A stretch of 7,894 nt of DNA, taken from the NCBI GenBank assembly GCA_029861675.1, contig JAOTYV010000232.1, forward strand, positions 1 to 7,894. The letters are read 5' to 3'. The notes beneath the pieces are model-generated. The model was not told the origin of the DNA, made no database searches, and saw only the letters and a list, made by a program, of their open reading frames with translations. Shown piece by piece: positions 1-5,643 of this stretch (the stretch's first letter is position 1; each line of letters starts with the position of its first letter). A program made the position numbers and the translations under genes. The DNA comes from Alphaproteobacteria bacterium. Lineage in GTDB: Bacteria > Pseudomonadota > Alphaproteobacteria > UBA8366.

Positions 1-1
1 C

Positions 2-280
2 GGCCTTCGCAGGACGCTGCGCGAAAGACAGATCGTCGGCCAAGTCATCGGCGACGGCCCCTTGGCGCAGATCGTGTTTTCGGACAAACCGGTCCGCGAC
101 TACCGTTCGACGTTTCGAAGCGATCGCCAAAAAGGGCGTGCATTGATGCTCCGGCTCTTCGAGCTTGGGATATTTCTCAATCCCATGGGCACGAAACTCT
201 ATTTGTCGCTGGCGCATTCCGAAGACACATGTGACGCCTTCCTGAGCACGCTCGACCAGGCTTTCGAAGAAATCGGTTGA
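2..280 (+). CDS. Class-III PLP aminotransferase-fold enzyme, C-terminal fragment
   Basis: The reading frame is open from the left edge and ends with TGA at 278-280, giving the last 92 residues; the start lies outside the window. The visible part is the small C-terminal domain of fold-type I, class-III enzymes: a 'F(S/T)D.PVRDYR' strand, a helix of about 20 residues, then 'LGIFLNPMGTKLYLSLAHS', the usual 'GI.L.P......SLAHT' stretch of glutamate-1-semialdehyde aminomutase-like proteins, and a final helix. The PLP lysine would be upstream and is not visible, so neither cofactor use nor substrate can be read here. The gene runs towards phnW, 36 bp away. In a phosphonate locus one candidate is PbfA, a PLP ammonia-lyase of related fold that acts on 2-amino-1-hydroxyethylphosphonate; that is inference from context only. 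Other class-III aminotransferases fit the sequence equally well. Confidence 0.8.
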   Translation, partial: GLRRTLRERQIVGQVIGDGPLAQIVFSDKPVRDYRSTFRSDRQKGRALMLRLFELGIFLNPMGTKLYLSLAHSEDTCDAFLSTLDQAFEEIG

Positions 281-316
281 GCGACGCCGAGGCGAAGGGG
301 CCCGGATGCCGGATCG

Positions 317-1447
317 TTACGCGGCCGCCCGGCCGCAGTCCTTGACGCCCATCTTTCCAATCGTGTCGCGGATGGCATCGAGCGCGGCCTCAATTTGCGC
401 GACGCCCATGCGGCCGATACAGCCGATCCGAAAGCTCGGCGCGACCGTAAGCTTTCCGGGATAGAGCAGATATCCCTTGTCGCTCATACCGCCATAGAAG
501 GTCTCGAAATCGAATTTGGGATCCGCCGGCATATGGAAAGTCACGATGATCGGCGCCTGCAGATTGTCCGACAGCAGCGGCTCGAACCCCATCGCACGCA
601 TGCCGTCCATAAGGACCCGGCAGTTCTCCCGATACCTGCTTCCGCGACCGGGAACGCCGCCTTCCTCTTCATGCTCGGTCAGCGCCTGGTCGAACGCCGC
701 CAGGACATGGGTCGGCGGCGTAAAACGCCACTGTTCGGTTGCCTCGAAGCCGCACCATTGGTCGTAGAGGTCAAGGCTGAGCGAATGGGCGTTGCCTTCA
801 CATTGTTCGAGCGCATCGCGCCGGAATATCGCAAACCCCATGCCGGGAACGCCTTCAAGACATTTGTTGCTGGATGCGACCATGACGTCGAATGGCGTGT
901 CCGCGGCTGAAAGCGGCAAGGCGCCGAAGGCGCTCATGGAGTCGATGAAAAGCGACCGTCCGCGCGCGGCGACGCACGCGGCGATTTCCTGAAGCGGATT
1001 GAGAATCCCGGACGTCGTCTCGCAATGCACCGCCGCAACATGCGTGATGCCATCGTCGCCGGCGAGCCGCGCATCGAGCGCCGACACGTCATTGGGCGTG
1101 TTTTCCGGCGTTTCCATAATTTCGCAGGCCCGGCCCAGATAGGTACAGATCTTGGCGATGCGATGGCCATACGCCCCGTTCACCAGGACCAGCAGCTTAC
1201 CGTCGCGCGGCAGCACTGTTGCCACCGCGGCTTCGACGGCAAAGGTACCGCTGCCTTGTATCGGCACGCAGACATGGCTGTCCCCGCCATCGACCAGGGC
1301 GACGAGCTTGCTTCGGACCCGCGCGGTCATCGCGATGAAGGCGGTGTCGCGCGACCCCCAATCGTGCAGCATCGCCTGCTTCACCGACAGGGATGTGGTC
1401 AGCGGGCCCGGCGTCATGAGCCACGGGTCACCGGTCTCGGTTGCCAT
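317..1447 (-). CDS. phnW: 2-aminoethylphosphonate:pyruvate transaminase
   Basis: PhnW is a cytoplasmic PLP enzyme that moves the amino group of 2-aminoethylphosphonate to pyruvate, giving phosphonoacetaldehyde and L-alanine. The 376-residue protein has the full family length. Visible marks are the N-terminal 'LMTPGPLTTS.SVK.AML.DWGSRD' block (about 10-34), the PLP phosphate-binding 'GSGTFAVE' (65-72), Asp169 in 'FIDSMSAFG' (pyridine nitrogen), the Schiff-base Lys195 in 'ASSNKCLEG', and Arg340 in 'SFRIGCIG', which binds the substrate acid group. From memory, these sit at or one residue from the catalytic Asp168, Lys194 and Arg340 of the Salmonella enzyme. The ATG at 1447 is supported by AGGAAGG seven bases upstream. 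It is the last gene of the phn operon, 102 bp after the HD oxygenase gene. No phnX, phnY or phnA accompanies it, so the fate of its product is not encoded here. Identification is firm. Confidence 0.97.
   Translation of the reverse strand: MATETGDPWLMTPGPLTTSLSVKQAMLHDWGSRDTAFIAMTARVRSKLVALVDGGDSHVCVPIQGSGTFAVEAAVATVLPRDGKLLVLVNGAYGHRIAKICTYLGRACEIMETPENTPNDVSALDARLAGDDGITHVAAVHCETTSGILNPLQEIAACVAARGRSLFIDSMSAFGALPLSAADTPFDVMVASSNKCLEGVPGMGFAIFRRDALEQCEGNAHSLSLDLYDQWCGFEATEQWRFTPPTHVLAAFDQALTEHEEEGGVPGRGSRYRENCRVLMDGMRAMGFEPLLSDNLQAPIIVTFHMPADPKFDFETFYGGMSDKGYLLYPGKLTVAPSFRIGCIGRMGVAQIEAALDAIRDTIGKMGVKDCGRAAA
321..336. repeat. Short GC inverted repeat at the phnW 3' end (convergent junction)
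   Basis: GCGGCC (321-326) and GGCCGC (331-336) form a perfect 6-bp stem with a 4-nt loop. It lies over the last codons of phnW, beside the 36-bp convergent gap at 281-316. There is no T-run on either side, so it is not a classical intrinsic terminator; a weak transcript end for either gene is possible. No other terminator is visible between the two convergent genes. Confidence 0.3.
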
Positions 1448-1454
1448 ATCGAAT

Positions 1455-1461
1455 CCTTCCT
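1455..1461 (-). promoter_or_regulatory. Shine-Dalgarno site of phnW
   Basis: The minus strand reads AGGAAGG, seven bases before the ATG at 1447. It is among the stronger ribosome sites in the window and fixes the phnW start. The gap it sits in (1448-1549) is the second largest inside the operon. It holds only a weak 5-bp stem with an 8-nt loop (1511-1515 with 1524-1528) and no clear promoter. Confidence 0.75.
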
Positions 1462-1549
1462 CATGTGACCCGGGTTCAGACGATTAACGCCATCGCCCCG
1501 GCCAATGTACCCATCCGCATTTAGATGGCGAGCACGGCATCATGTTGCC

Positions 1550-2119
1550 TTATGACGTCATCAGCTTGCGCAACATCGGCCGATACGCGTCAAAGCCGGG
1601 AACGTCAAGTCCGGGGATTTTTCCGTACTCGTCCCACCGCCGAATTGCCACGGCGTTGGGATGGTCCGGAATCGCCCGGAACGCGGTTTGCTCCGCCGCA
1701 TCCATCGGCCCGCCCTGCAGTTCGAGCGTGCGAACGGAACCGGGCGACAATTCGCGGAAATAGTCGGGCTCGGTCGCGCACAGGTAGCGCTTGGCCGCAA
1801 CGTGCAGGGCGATCGGGCGGGTCACCGGCTCGGCGAAATACGGCGCAAGGTACTTTGCGCCGACCTCCTCGTGACGGCCATCCTCACCGCGGGCCATCGC
1901 ATCGGCCGGCCGGTCGTGAAGCCAGTGGCCAACATCGTGCAACAGGCAGGCGGCGACCAGCGTGTCGTCGGCGTTTGCCGCCCGGGCGGCGGCGGCGGTC
2001 TGCAACATATGCGCCGCGTTGGAGAGCTGTTCGCCGACGTCGTCCTTCGCCTTTCGGGCCGTGAACAGTTCCGTCAGGTGGTCGAGGAAGGCGTCGGGAG
2101 TCATGGATGATTCACTCAA
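1550..2119 (-). CDS. phnZ: PhnZ-type HD-domain mixed-valence diiron oxygenase
   Basis: PhnZ-family proteins are small HD-domain enzymes that use a mixed-valence diiron centre and O2 to break the C-P bond of 1-hydroxyphosphonates; PhnZ itself turns 2-amino-1-hydroxyethylphosphonate into glycine and phosphate. The 189 residues match the usual length. All expected iron ligands can be placed: His37 ('AAHMLQ'), His61-Asp62 ('LLHDVGH'), His83 ('GRHEEVGA'), His106 ('ALHVAAKRY') and Asp163 ('IRRWDE'). Lys110 of 'HVAAKRY' and the 'LQGGPMD' block (134-140) are family hallmarks. The lid glutamate is kept (Glu30), but the tyrosine three residues before it in characterised PhnZ appears to be Asp27. The start used is TTG, because GGAG lies seven bases upstream; an ATG at 2104, five codons in, is the alternative. 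It lies between phnE and phnW, and no PhnY*/TmpA hydroxylase is encoded nearby. The family is certain; the exact substrate is not. Confidence 0.88.
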   Translation of the reverse strand: MSESSMTPDAFLDHLTELFTARKAKDDVGEQLSNAAHMLQTAAAARAANADDTLVAACLLHDVGHWLHDRPADAMARGEDGRHEEVGAKYLAPYFAEPVTRPIALHVAAKRYLCATEPDYFRELSPGSVRTLELQGGPMDAAEQTAFRAIPDHPNAVAIRRWDEYGKIPGLDVPGFDAYRPMLRKLMTS

Positions 2120-2126
2120 TGGGGAT

Positions 2127-2130
2127 CTCC
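2127..2130 (-). promoter_or_regulatory. Shine-Dalgarno site favouring a TTG start for phnZ
   Basis: The minus strand reads CGGAGAT with GGAG at 2127-2130, seven bases before TTG at 2117-2119. The in-frame ATG at 2102-2104 has only a weak GAG about ten bases before it. The rarer start codon is therefore the better supported one. The site lies in the 22-bp gap after the second phnE. Confidence 0.5.
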
Positions 2131-2141
2131 GATCAGAATGG

Positions 2142-2972
2142 TCATTCCTGATAGAAATGGCCGCGCAGATAGTGGGACGTAACTTCCGAGATAATCACCA
2201 GACCGATGATCAGGGTGATCACGCCCATCGCATTCTCGTATTCCAGTTCCTGGATATTCATGCGCAGGTAGATGCCGAGCCCACCGGCGCCGACAAATCC
2301 CAGGATCGTCGAAGCCCGGAACATCGAGTCCCAATTGTATATCGCAATTCCGATCCATGCTGGTTTTACCTGCGGAATGACGCCGAAGATGAAGACCTTG
2401 GTCGGACCGGCTCCGGTAGCGCGCATCGCTTCGACCGGGCCCATGTCGATGGCTTCGACCTGCTCCGACATCAGCTTGCCCGCGAAGCTGATGGTCAGCA
2501 GGGTCAGGGCTATGACACCCGCCATCGGTCCAAACCCCAGGATCGCCACCAGAAGCATGCCCCAGATCAACACCGGAACCGAGCGGGCCAGAACCAGAAT
2601 TCCACGGCCCAGCGGATAGAGGAGCGATTTGTTCGGTGTCACGTTCCACGCCGCGAACCAGGCAACGAAAATGGCGATGACCGTCCCGGCGAAGGCGCCA
2701 AGGAATGTCATTTCGATGGTTTCCAGCACCCGGTAGAGAATCCCCGGTTGCAGCGCATAGTCCATGTCCGGCGGCATCATCCGTTCGAAGAACATGTGCC
2801 CGACGCGCCCGAATATTCCCAACATCCGTTCAATCGGAATGTTCAAATGATAGATCGTCCAGACGGCAAAACTCAAAAAGAGCAGGAGACCGCCGAAGCG
2901 CATCAGCCGGCCGACTTTTACCGCCTGGAAATACTCTTGCTGCACCGATGCGAGGTGATTGGGCATGGTCAT
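2142..2972 (-). CDS. phnE: Phosphonate ABC transporter permease PhnE (second copy)
   Basis: This inner-membrane permease subunit would form the phosphonate channel together with the neighbouring PhnE. The 276-residue protein has a hydrophobic segment near 26-43, then the permease core: helices around 86-110, 124-165 and 205-215, and a last one at 249-265. The cytoplasmic EAA loop that docks on the ATPase is visible as 'EAMRATGAGPTKVFIFGVIPQ', with Glu181, Gly187 and Pro200. The PhnE-typical 'FRASTILGFVGAGGLG' follows at 218-233. Its ATG overlaps the stop of the preceding phnE by four bases (ATGA), which suggests translational coupling. It shares layout and motifs with the first PhnE but differs widely in sequence, so the transporter is probably a heterodimer. 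A second in-frame ATG two codons later is possible. Members of this family can carry phosphonates, phosphite or phosphate esters; the phnZ-phnW context favours phosphonates. Confidence 0.95.
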   Translation of the reverse strand: MTMPNHLASVQQEYFQAVKVGRLMRFGGLLLFLSFAVWTIYHLNIPIERMLGIFGRVGHMFFERMMPPDMDYALQPGILYRVLETIEMTFLGAFAGTVIAIFVAWFAAWNVTPNKSLLYPLGRGILVLARSVPVLIWGMLLVAILGFGPMAGVIALTLLTISFAGKLMSEQVEAIDMGPVEAMRATGAGPTKVFIFGVIPQVKPAWIGIAIYNWDSMFRASTILGFVGAGGLGIYLRMNIQELEYENAMGVITLIIGLVIISEVTSHYLRGHFYQE

Positions 2973-3817
2973 TCAGCCCCGATGCGATCGCCGCCAACGC
3001 CGCTGATCAGGCGTGTGCGGACGCGGTTTGAAATAAATTCGCCGACAATCACCATGATGGCGATACCGAGAACCACCGTGCCGGCATTGTTCCAGTTGTA
3101 GGCCTGCATCTGCTCGGAGAAGACGTAGCCAATTCCTCCCGCCCCGACCATGCCCAGGATCGACGCCCGGCGCAGGTTGATGTCGAGCTGGAAGATCACG
3201 TTGCCGACGACGATCGGGTAGATTTGCGGAAATATCCCGAACAGGAACACCGAAACCGGATTGGTCCCGGTCGCTTCCATGGCTTCGATCGGCCGGCGGT
3301 CGACGTTCTCGATTGCTTCGGATGTGGTCTTGGCGAGAAAACCGATGGAACGGCACCCCAGCGCGATGATCCCCGGCAACGGTCCGAGCCCGAGCGCCGA
3401 GACGAAGATCAATGCAAAGATCAATTCGTGTACGGAACGTGAGAGAACGATGATCGTTCGGCCAAGCGGGTAGGTGATCGGGAAATACGGCGTGACGTTC
3501 CGCGCGGCGAGATAGGCGACCGGCATTGCGATCACGCTGGCCAGCGCCGTGCCCCAGAAGGCGATCAGCAGGGTTTCGAACAGCGGCGCCACGATAACCG
3601 GGAAGAATGCCAGGTTTGGCAGGAATTCGGCCGTCGTGCTGAGGATGTCCCCGATCCCCCCCATGCGGGCCCAATCGGTCTCTACGACGAAAATATGATA
3701 CGCCATCGCCGACAGCAGGGTGGCGGCAAGCGCATAGCGGCAATAGCGCTTCGTCAGGACGCGCCGCTCGCGCAGCGGGTTCCCATGCGATGAATAATTT
3801 TGGGCGATTTCGGCCAT
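2969..3817 (-). CDS. phnE: Phosphonate ABC transporter permease PhnE (first copy)
   Basis: This is the first of two permease subunits of the phosphonate importer, 282 residues in the inner membrane. A membrane segment lies at about 28-46 and is followed by the permease core, with helices around 72-106, 120-155 and 245-262. The EAA loop contacting PhnC is 'EAMEATGTNPVSVFLFGIFPQ', with Glu178, Gly184 and Pro198. The PhnE hallmark 'RRASILGMVGAGGIG' sits at 217-231. The 'YPLGRTIIVLSRSVHELIFALIF' region (116-138) parallels the other copy's 'YPLGRGILVLARSVPVLIWGMLL' but differs at most channel-facing positions. It starts 12 bp after phnC, with AGAGG unusually close to the ATG (2 nt). It ends overlapping the start of the second phnE by four bases. 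Identification is firm; the division of work between the two copies is unknown. Confidence 0.95.
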   Translation of the reverse strand: MAEIAQNYSSHGNPLRERRVLTKRYCRYALAATLLSAMAYHIFVVETDWARMGGIGDILSTTAEFLPNLAFFPVIVAPLFETLLIAFWGTALASVIAMPVAYLAARNVTPYFPITYPLGRTIIVLSRSVHELIFALIFVSALGLGPLPGIIALGCRSIGFLAKTTSEAIENVDRRPIEAMEATGTNPVSVFLFGIFPQIYPIVVGNVIFQLDINLRRASILGMVGAGGIGYVFSEQMQAYNWNNAGTVVLGIAIMVIVGEFISNRVRTRLISGVGGDRIGAE

Positions 3818-3829
3818 AGCCTCTAAATC

Positions 3830-4585
3830 TCAAGCCGCCGACGCAATGTGGTAGACGTTTTCCAGGATATCCGCGTCGACGTCGCTGGTCTTGGAGTCCA
3901 GGACTTTGACGCCGCCCTGCAGACCGATGATCCGGCTCGTATAGGCTTGCGCCAACCCGAGGTCGTGCACGCTGACCAGCATCGGAATGTGCTCCTCGGC
4001 GGCCAGCCGTGACATCAGATCCATCACCTCCCGTCCGATCTTCGGATCGAGACTGGAGGTCGGTTCGTCGACCAGCAGAATTTTCGGCCGCTGCATCAAG
4101 GCCCGTGCGATGCCGACGCGTTGACGCTGGCCGCCGCTCAGCTGATCGGCACGTTTGCGAATATGATCGACCAGGCCGACCCGGTCGCAGGTCTGGATCG
4201 CACGCTCGATATCGTCGCGGCGGAAGGCGCGCAGGAAACAGCGCCAGGTCGGCGTGTAGCCCAGGCATCCGGCCAAGACGTTCTCCAGAACCGTCAATCG
4301 GTTCACCAGATTGAATTCCTGGAAGATCATGCCCATCCGCTGACGCATGTTGCGCAACTGGCGCCGGTCCTGAATTGCCGTAATCTCGACACCGTCAAAC
4401 ATGATCTTGCCGGCGCTTGGCTCGACCAGCCGGTTGATGCAGCGGAGCAGCGTGGACTTGCCGGAGCCGCTGAGGCCCAGCAATGCGACCACTTCCTGTT
4501 CGCTCATCGCAAGATCGACACCCTTCAACGCCTCTTCGCCGGTCGGGTAGGTCTTTTTGATGTCATGGATTTCCAAGAAAGTCAT
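3830..4585 (-). CDS. phnC: Phosphonate ABC transporter ATP-binding protein
   Basis: PhnC is the cytoplasmic ATPase that drives phosphonate import through the two PhnE subunits. All ABC motifs are present in the 251 residues: Walker A 'GLSGSGKST' (37-45), Q-loop Gln89 in 'IFQEFNLV', signature 'LSGGQRQRVGIARAL' (149-163), Walker B 'ILLVDEPTSSLD' (169-180), and the switch His207 in 'VSVHDLGLA'. The PhnC-typical insertion between Q-loop and signature is visible as 'VLAGCLGYTPTWRCFLRAF' (103-121), whose 'L.GCLGY.PTWR.F' pattern separates PhnC from amino-acid importers. The ATG at 4585 has GGAGGAG at 4590-4596, six bases... counted as four intervening bases upstream, and lies 134 bp after phnD across a gap with several stem-loops. 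The first phnE follows after 12 bp. I see no missing residue. Confidence 0.97.
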   Translation of the reverse strand: MTFLEIHDIKKTYPTGEEALKGVDLAMSEQEVVALLGLSGSGKSTLLRCINRLVEPSAGKIMFDGVEITAIQDRRQLRNMRQRMGMIFQEFNLVNRLTVLENVLAGCLGYTPTWRCFLRAFRRDDIERAIQTCDRVGLVDHIRKRADQLSGGQRQRVGIARALMQRPKILLVDEPTSSLDPKIGREVMDLMSRLAAEEHIPMLVSVHDLGLAQAYTSRIIGLQGGVKVLDSKTSDVDADILENVYHIASAA

Positions 4586-4589
4586 ACCG

Positions 4590-4634
4590 CTCCTCCGGCC
4601 GGCGTACCGGCGGCCTCATGCCGCCTCGCGGCAT
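4590..4634 (-). promoter_or_regulatory. Mutually exclusive stem-loops at the phnC ribosome site
   Basis: In the phnC leader RNA, stem A pairs 4628-4634 with 4618-4624 (7 bp, 3-nt loop, perfect). Stem C pairs 4607-4611 with 4598-4602 (5 bp, 4-nt loop) and ends one base from the phnC Shine-Dalgarno GGAGGAG at 4590-4596. An alternative stem B pairs 4620-4625 with 4609-4614 (6 bp, 5-nt loop) and would break both A and C. The pairing is read directly from the sequence; a control role over phnC translation is inference, since GC-rich DNA forms short stems easily. Confidence 0.4.
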
Positions 4635-4680
4635 TCCCATTGGCTTTGCATTTTGTCGTCAATAGATGAGAGGACGAAAT

Positions 4681-4707
4681 GAGCCGACCGGGTTGCCCGG
4701 CCGGCTC
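4681..4707 (-). terminator. Stem-loop just after phnD, probable partial terminator or mRNA 3' stabiliser
   Basis: In the minus-strand transcript GAGCCGGCCGGG (4707-4696) pairs with CCCGGUCGGCUC (4692-4681) around a CAA loop: 12 pairs, of which one is G-U. It begins 12 bases past the phnD stop. Only three U residues follow shortly after (AUUUCG), so strong intrinsic termination is unlikely. Such stems after a binding-protein gene commonly keep its mRNA more abundant than that of the membrane subunits downstream; that role here is inference. Confidence 0.55.
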
Positions 4708-4719
4708 TTCGTACCAACA

Positions 4720-5643
4720 CTACTTCTTCTTTTTCGCCTTAAGCTTTTTCTTTGCCGCCAGGATTTTCCGTACGGCGTTGTATGTCGCGTCCTCGGAGAA
4801 GACGAATTTCGAATACTTTGCCGCCGCAAGGATCTTTTTGCCAACCGGATCCTTGTCCATGCCGAGGTAGACATTGCGGATCTTCTTCGCCAAGGCCGGC
4901 GATATCTTGCTGGTATCGATGCTAACGGAATCGATCGCGATTTTCGGTGACCGCCAGAGATAGTTGAAGTCTTCCTTCTTTGCCTTTCCGCGGTCCATCG
5001 CCCGCGCGATCATCGATTCCGAAACGAAGGCGGCGTCGGCCTTGCCCTTCTTCACCGCCATCACGCTTGCCACATGGTGGCCGGAGTAGAATATCCGTCC
5101 GAAATGATTCTCAAGCGGATTGCCGTCCAGCTTTTCCACCGTAAACAGGCCGCGCGGCATCGCATTGCCCGAAGTCGAACCCGGGTCGACCAACGCCAGG
5201 ACCTTCTTTTCCAATTTGGCAATTGAATCGAGCCCGCTGCCCTTCTTGGTGATCAGCGTGCCGTAGTAGCAGGCACAGGGCGTCGGATCGAATGCGGTGG
5301 GAATGCGCGCCGCGGCAACGAGCGGCTGGATCCTGCCCTTCGACTTGTCGTTGGCGATCAAATACGCCTTCGGGCCAAGCTGCGCGATCTGTACGAAGCC
5401 GCTCAACATCGCTTCGATCACCGCGGAATAGGATGTAGTCGCGTAGAAACTGATTTTGACGCCGGCTTTTTCGTTCAGGTATTTGAGCATCGGTTCCCAG
5501 CGGCTCGCCAGGACACTCATATCCTCGGTCTGGATCACCGCGAAAGTCAGCTCGGCTTTTTTCTCCGCGGCCAGCGCGTGGTGTGATCCCACAGCGGTCG
5601 CCGCAAGAAATGCCGCCGCCATTAATAGAGTCCGTATCCGCAT
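4720..5643 (-). CDS. phnD: Phosphonate-binding periplasmic protein
   Basis: PhnD captures phosphonates in the periplasm and delivers them to PhnC/PhnE. The chosen ATG at 5643 gives 307 residues, with AGGGAGG five bases upstream and a standard signal peptide directly after it: 'MRIR', a hydrophobic core at 5-19, and a cleavage site near 'HALA' (about 25). A longer reading from 5697 would bury this signal behind a hydrophilic extension. Family marks are 'LTFAVIQTEDMSVLASRWEP' near the mature N-terminus, 'YSAVIEAM' (72-79), the phosphonate-group loop 'DPGSTSGN' (153-160) and 'SGHHVASVMAVKKGKADAAF' (187-206), matching the Ser/Thr and His ligand positions of E. coli PhnD. Odd points are a 'PCACYY' motif (Cys123, Cys125) that could form a disulfide, and a lysine-rich tail with 9 Lys in the last 11 residues from 297. 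It is first in the operon, suiting a subunit needed in excess. The ligand (AEP, hydroxy-AEP or another) cannot be read from the sequence. Confidence 0.95.
   Translation of the reverse strand: MRIRTLLMAAAFLAATAVGSHHALAAEKKAELTFAVIQTEDMSVLASRWEPMLKYLNEKAGVKISFYATTSYSAVIEAMLSGFVQIAQLGPKAYLIANDKSKGRIQPLVAAARIPTAFDPTPCACYYGTLITKKGSGLDSIAKLEKKVLALVDPGSTSGNAMPRGLFTVEKLDGNPLENHFGRIFYSGHHVASVMAVKKGKADAAFVSESMIARAMDRGKAKKEDFNYLWRSPKIAIDSVSIDTSKISPALAKKIRNVYLGMDKDPVGKKILAAAKYSKFVFSEDATYNAVRKILAAKKKLKAKKKK

Noticed and set aside
1511..1528. CCATC/GATGG stem in the phnZ-phnW gap as a terminator
   Set aside because: Only 5 bp with an 8-nt loop and no U-run; phnW has its own strong ribosome site and is probably read through.
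1553..1560. Perfect 8-bp palindrome TGACGTCA
   Set aside because: It lies inside the last codons of the HD oxygenase gene, far from any promoter, and is expected by chance at this size.
1962..3101. A 379-codon plus-strand open frame opposite phnE and phnZ
   Set aside because: It is antisense to well-supported phnE and phnZ genes, has a biased Arg/His/Gln/Asp composition and matches no domain. It is a frame shadow of GC-rich coding DNA.
2973..4268. A 431-codon minus-strand open frame across phnC and the first phnE
   Set aside because: It overlaps both real genes in another frame and is extremely Arg/Gly-rich with no motif, so it is a shadow.
4720..4745. Programmed -1 frameshift at the A-rich lysine codons near the phnD end, ahead of the GC stem
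   Set aside because: The run is G-AAA-AAG rather than a full X-XXY-YYZ heptamer, and the extended frame would add only an unrecognisable tail of about 35-40 residues. Lysine-rich coding explains the run.
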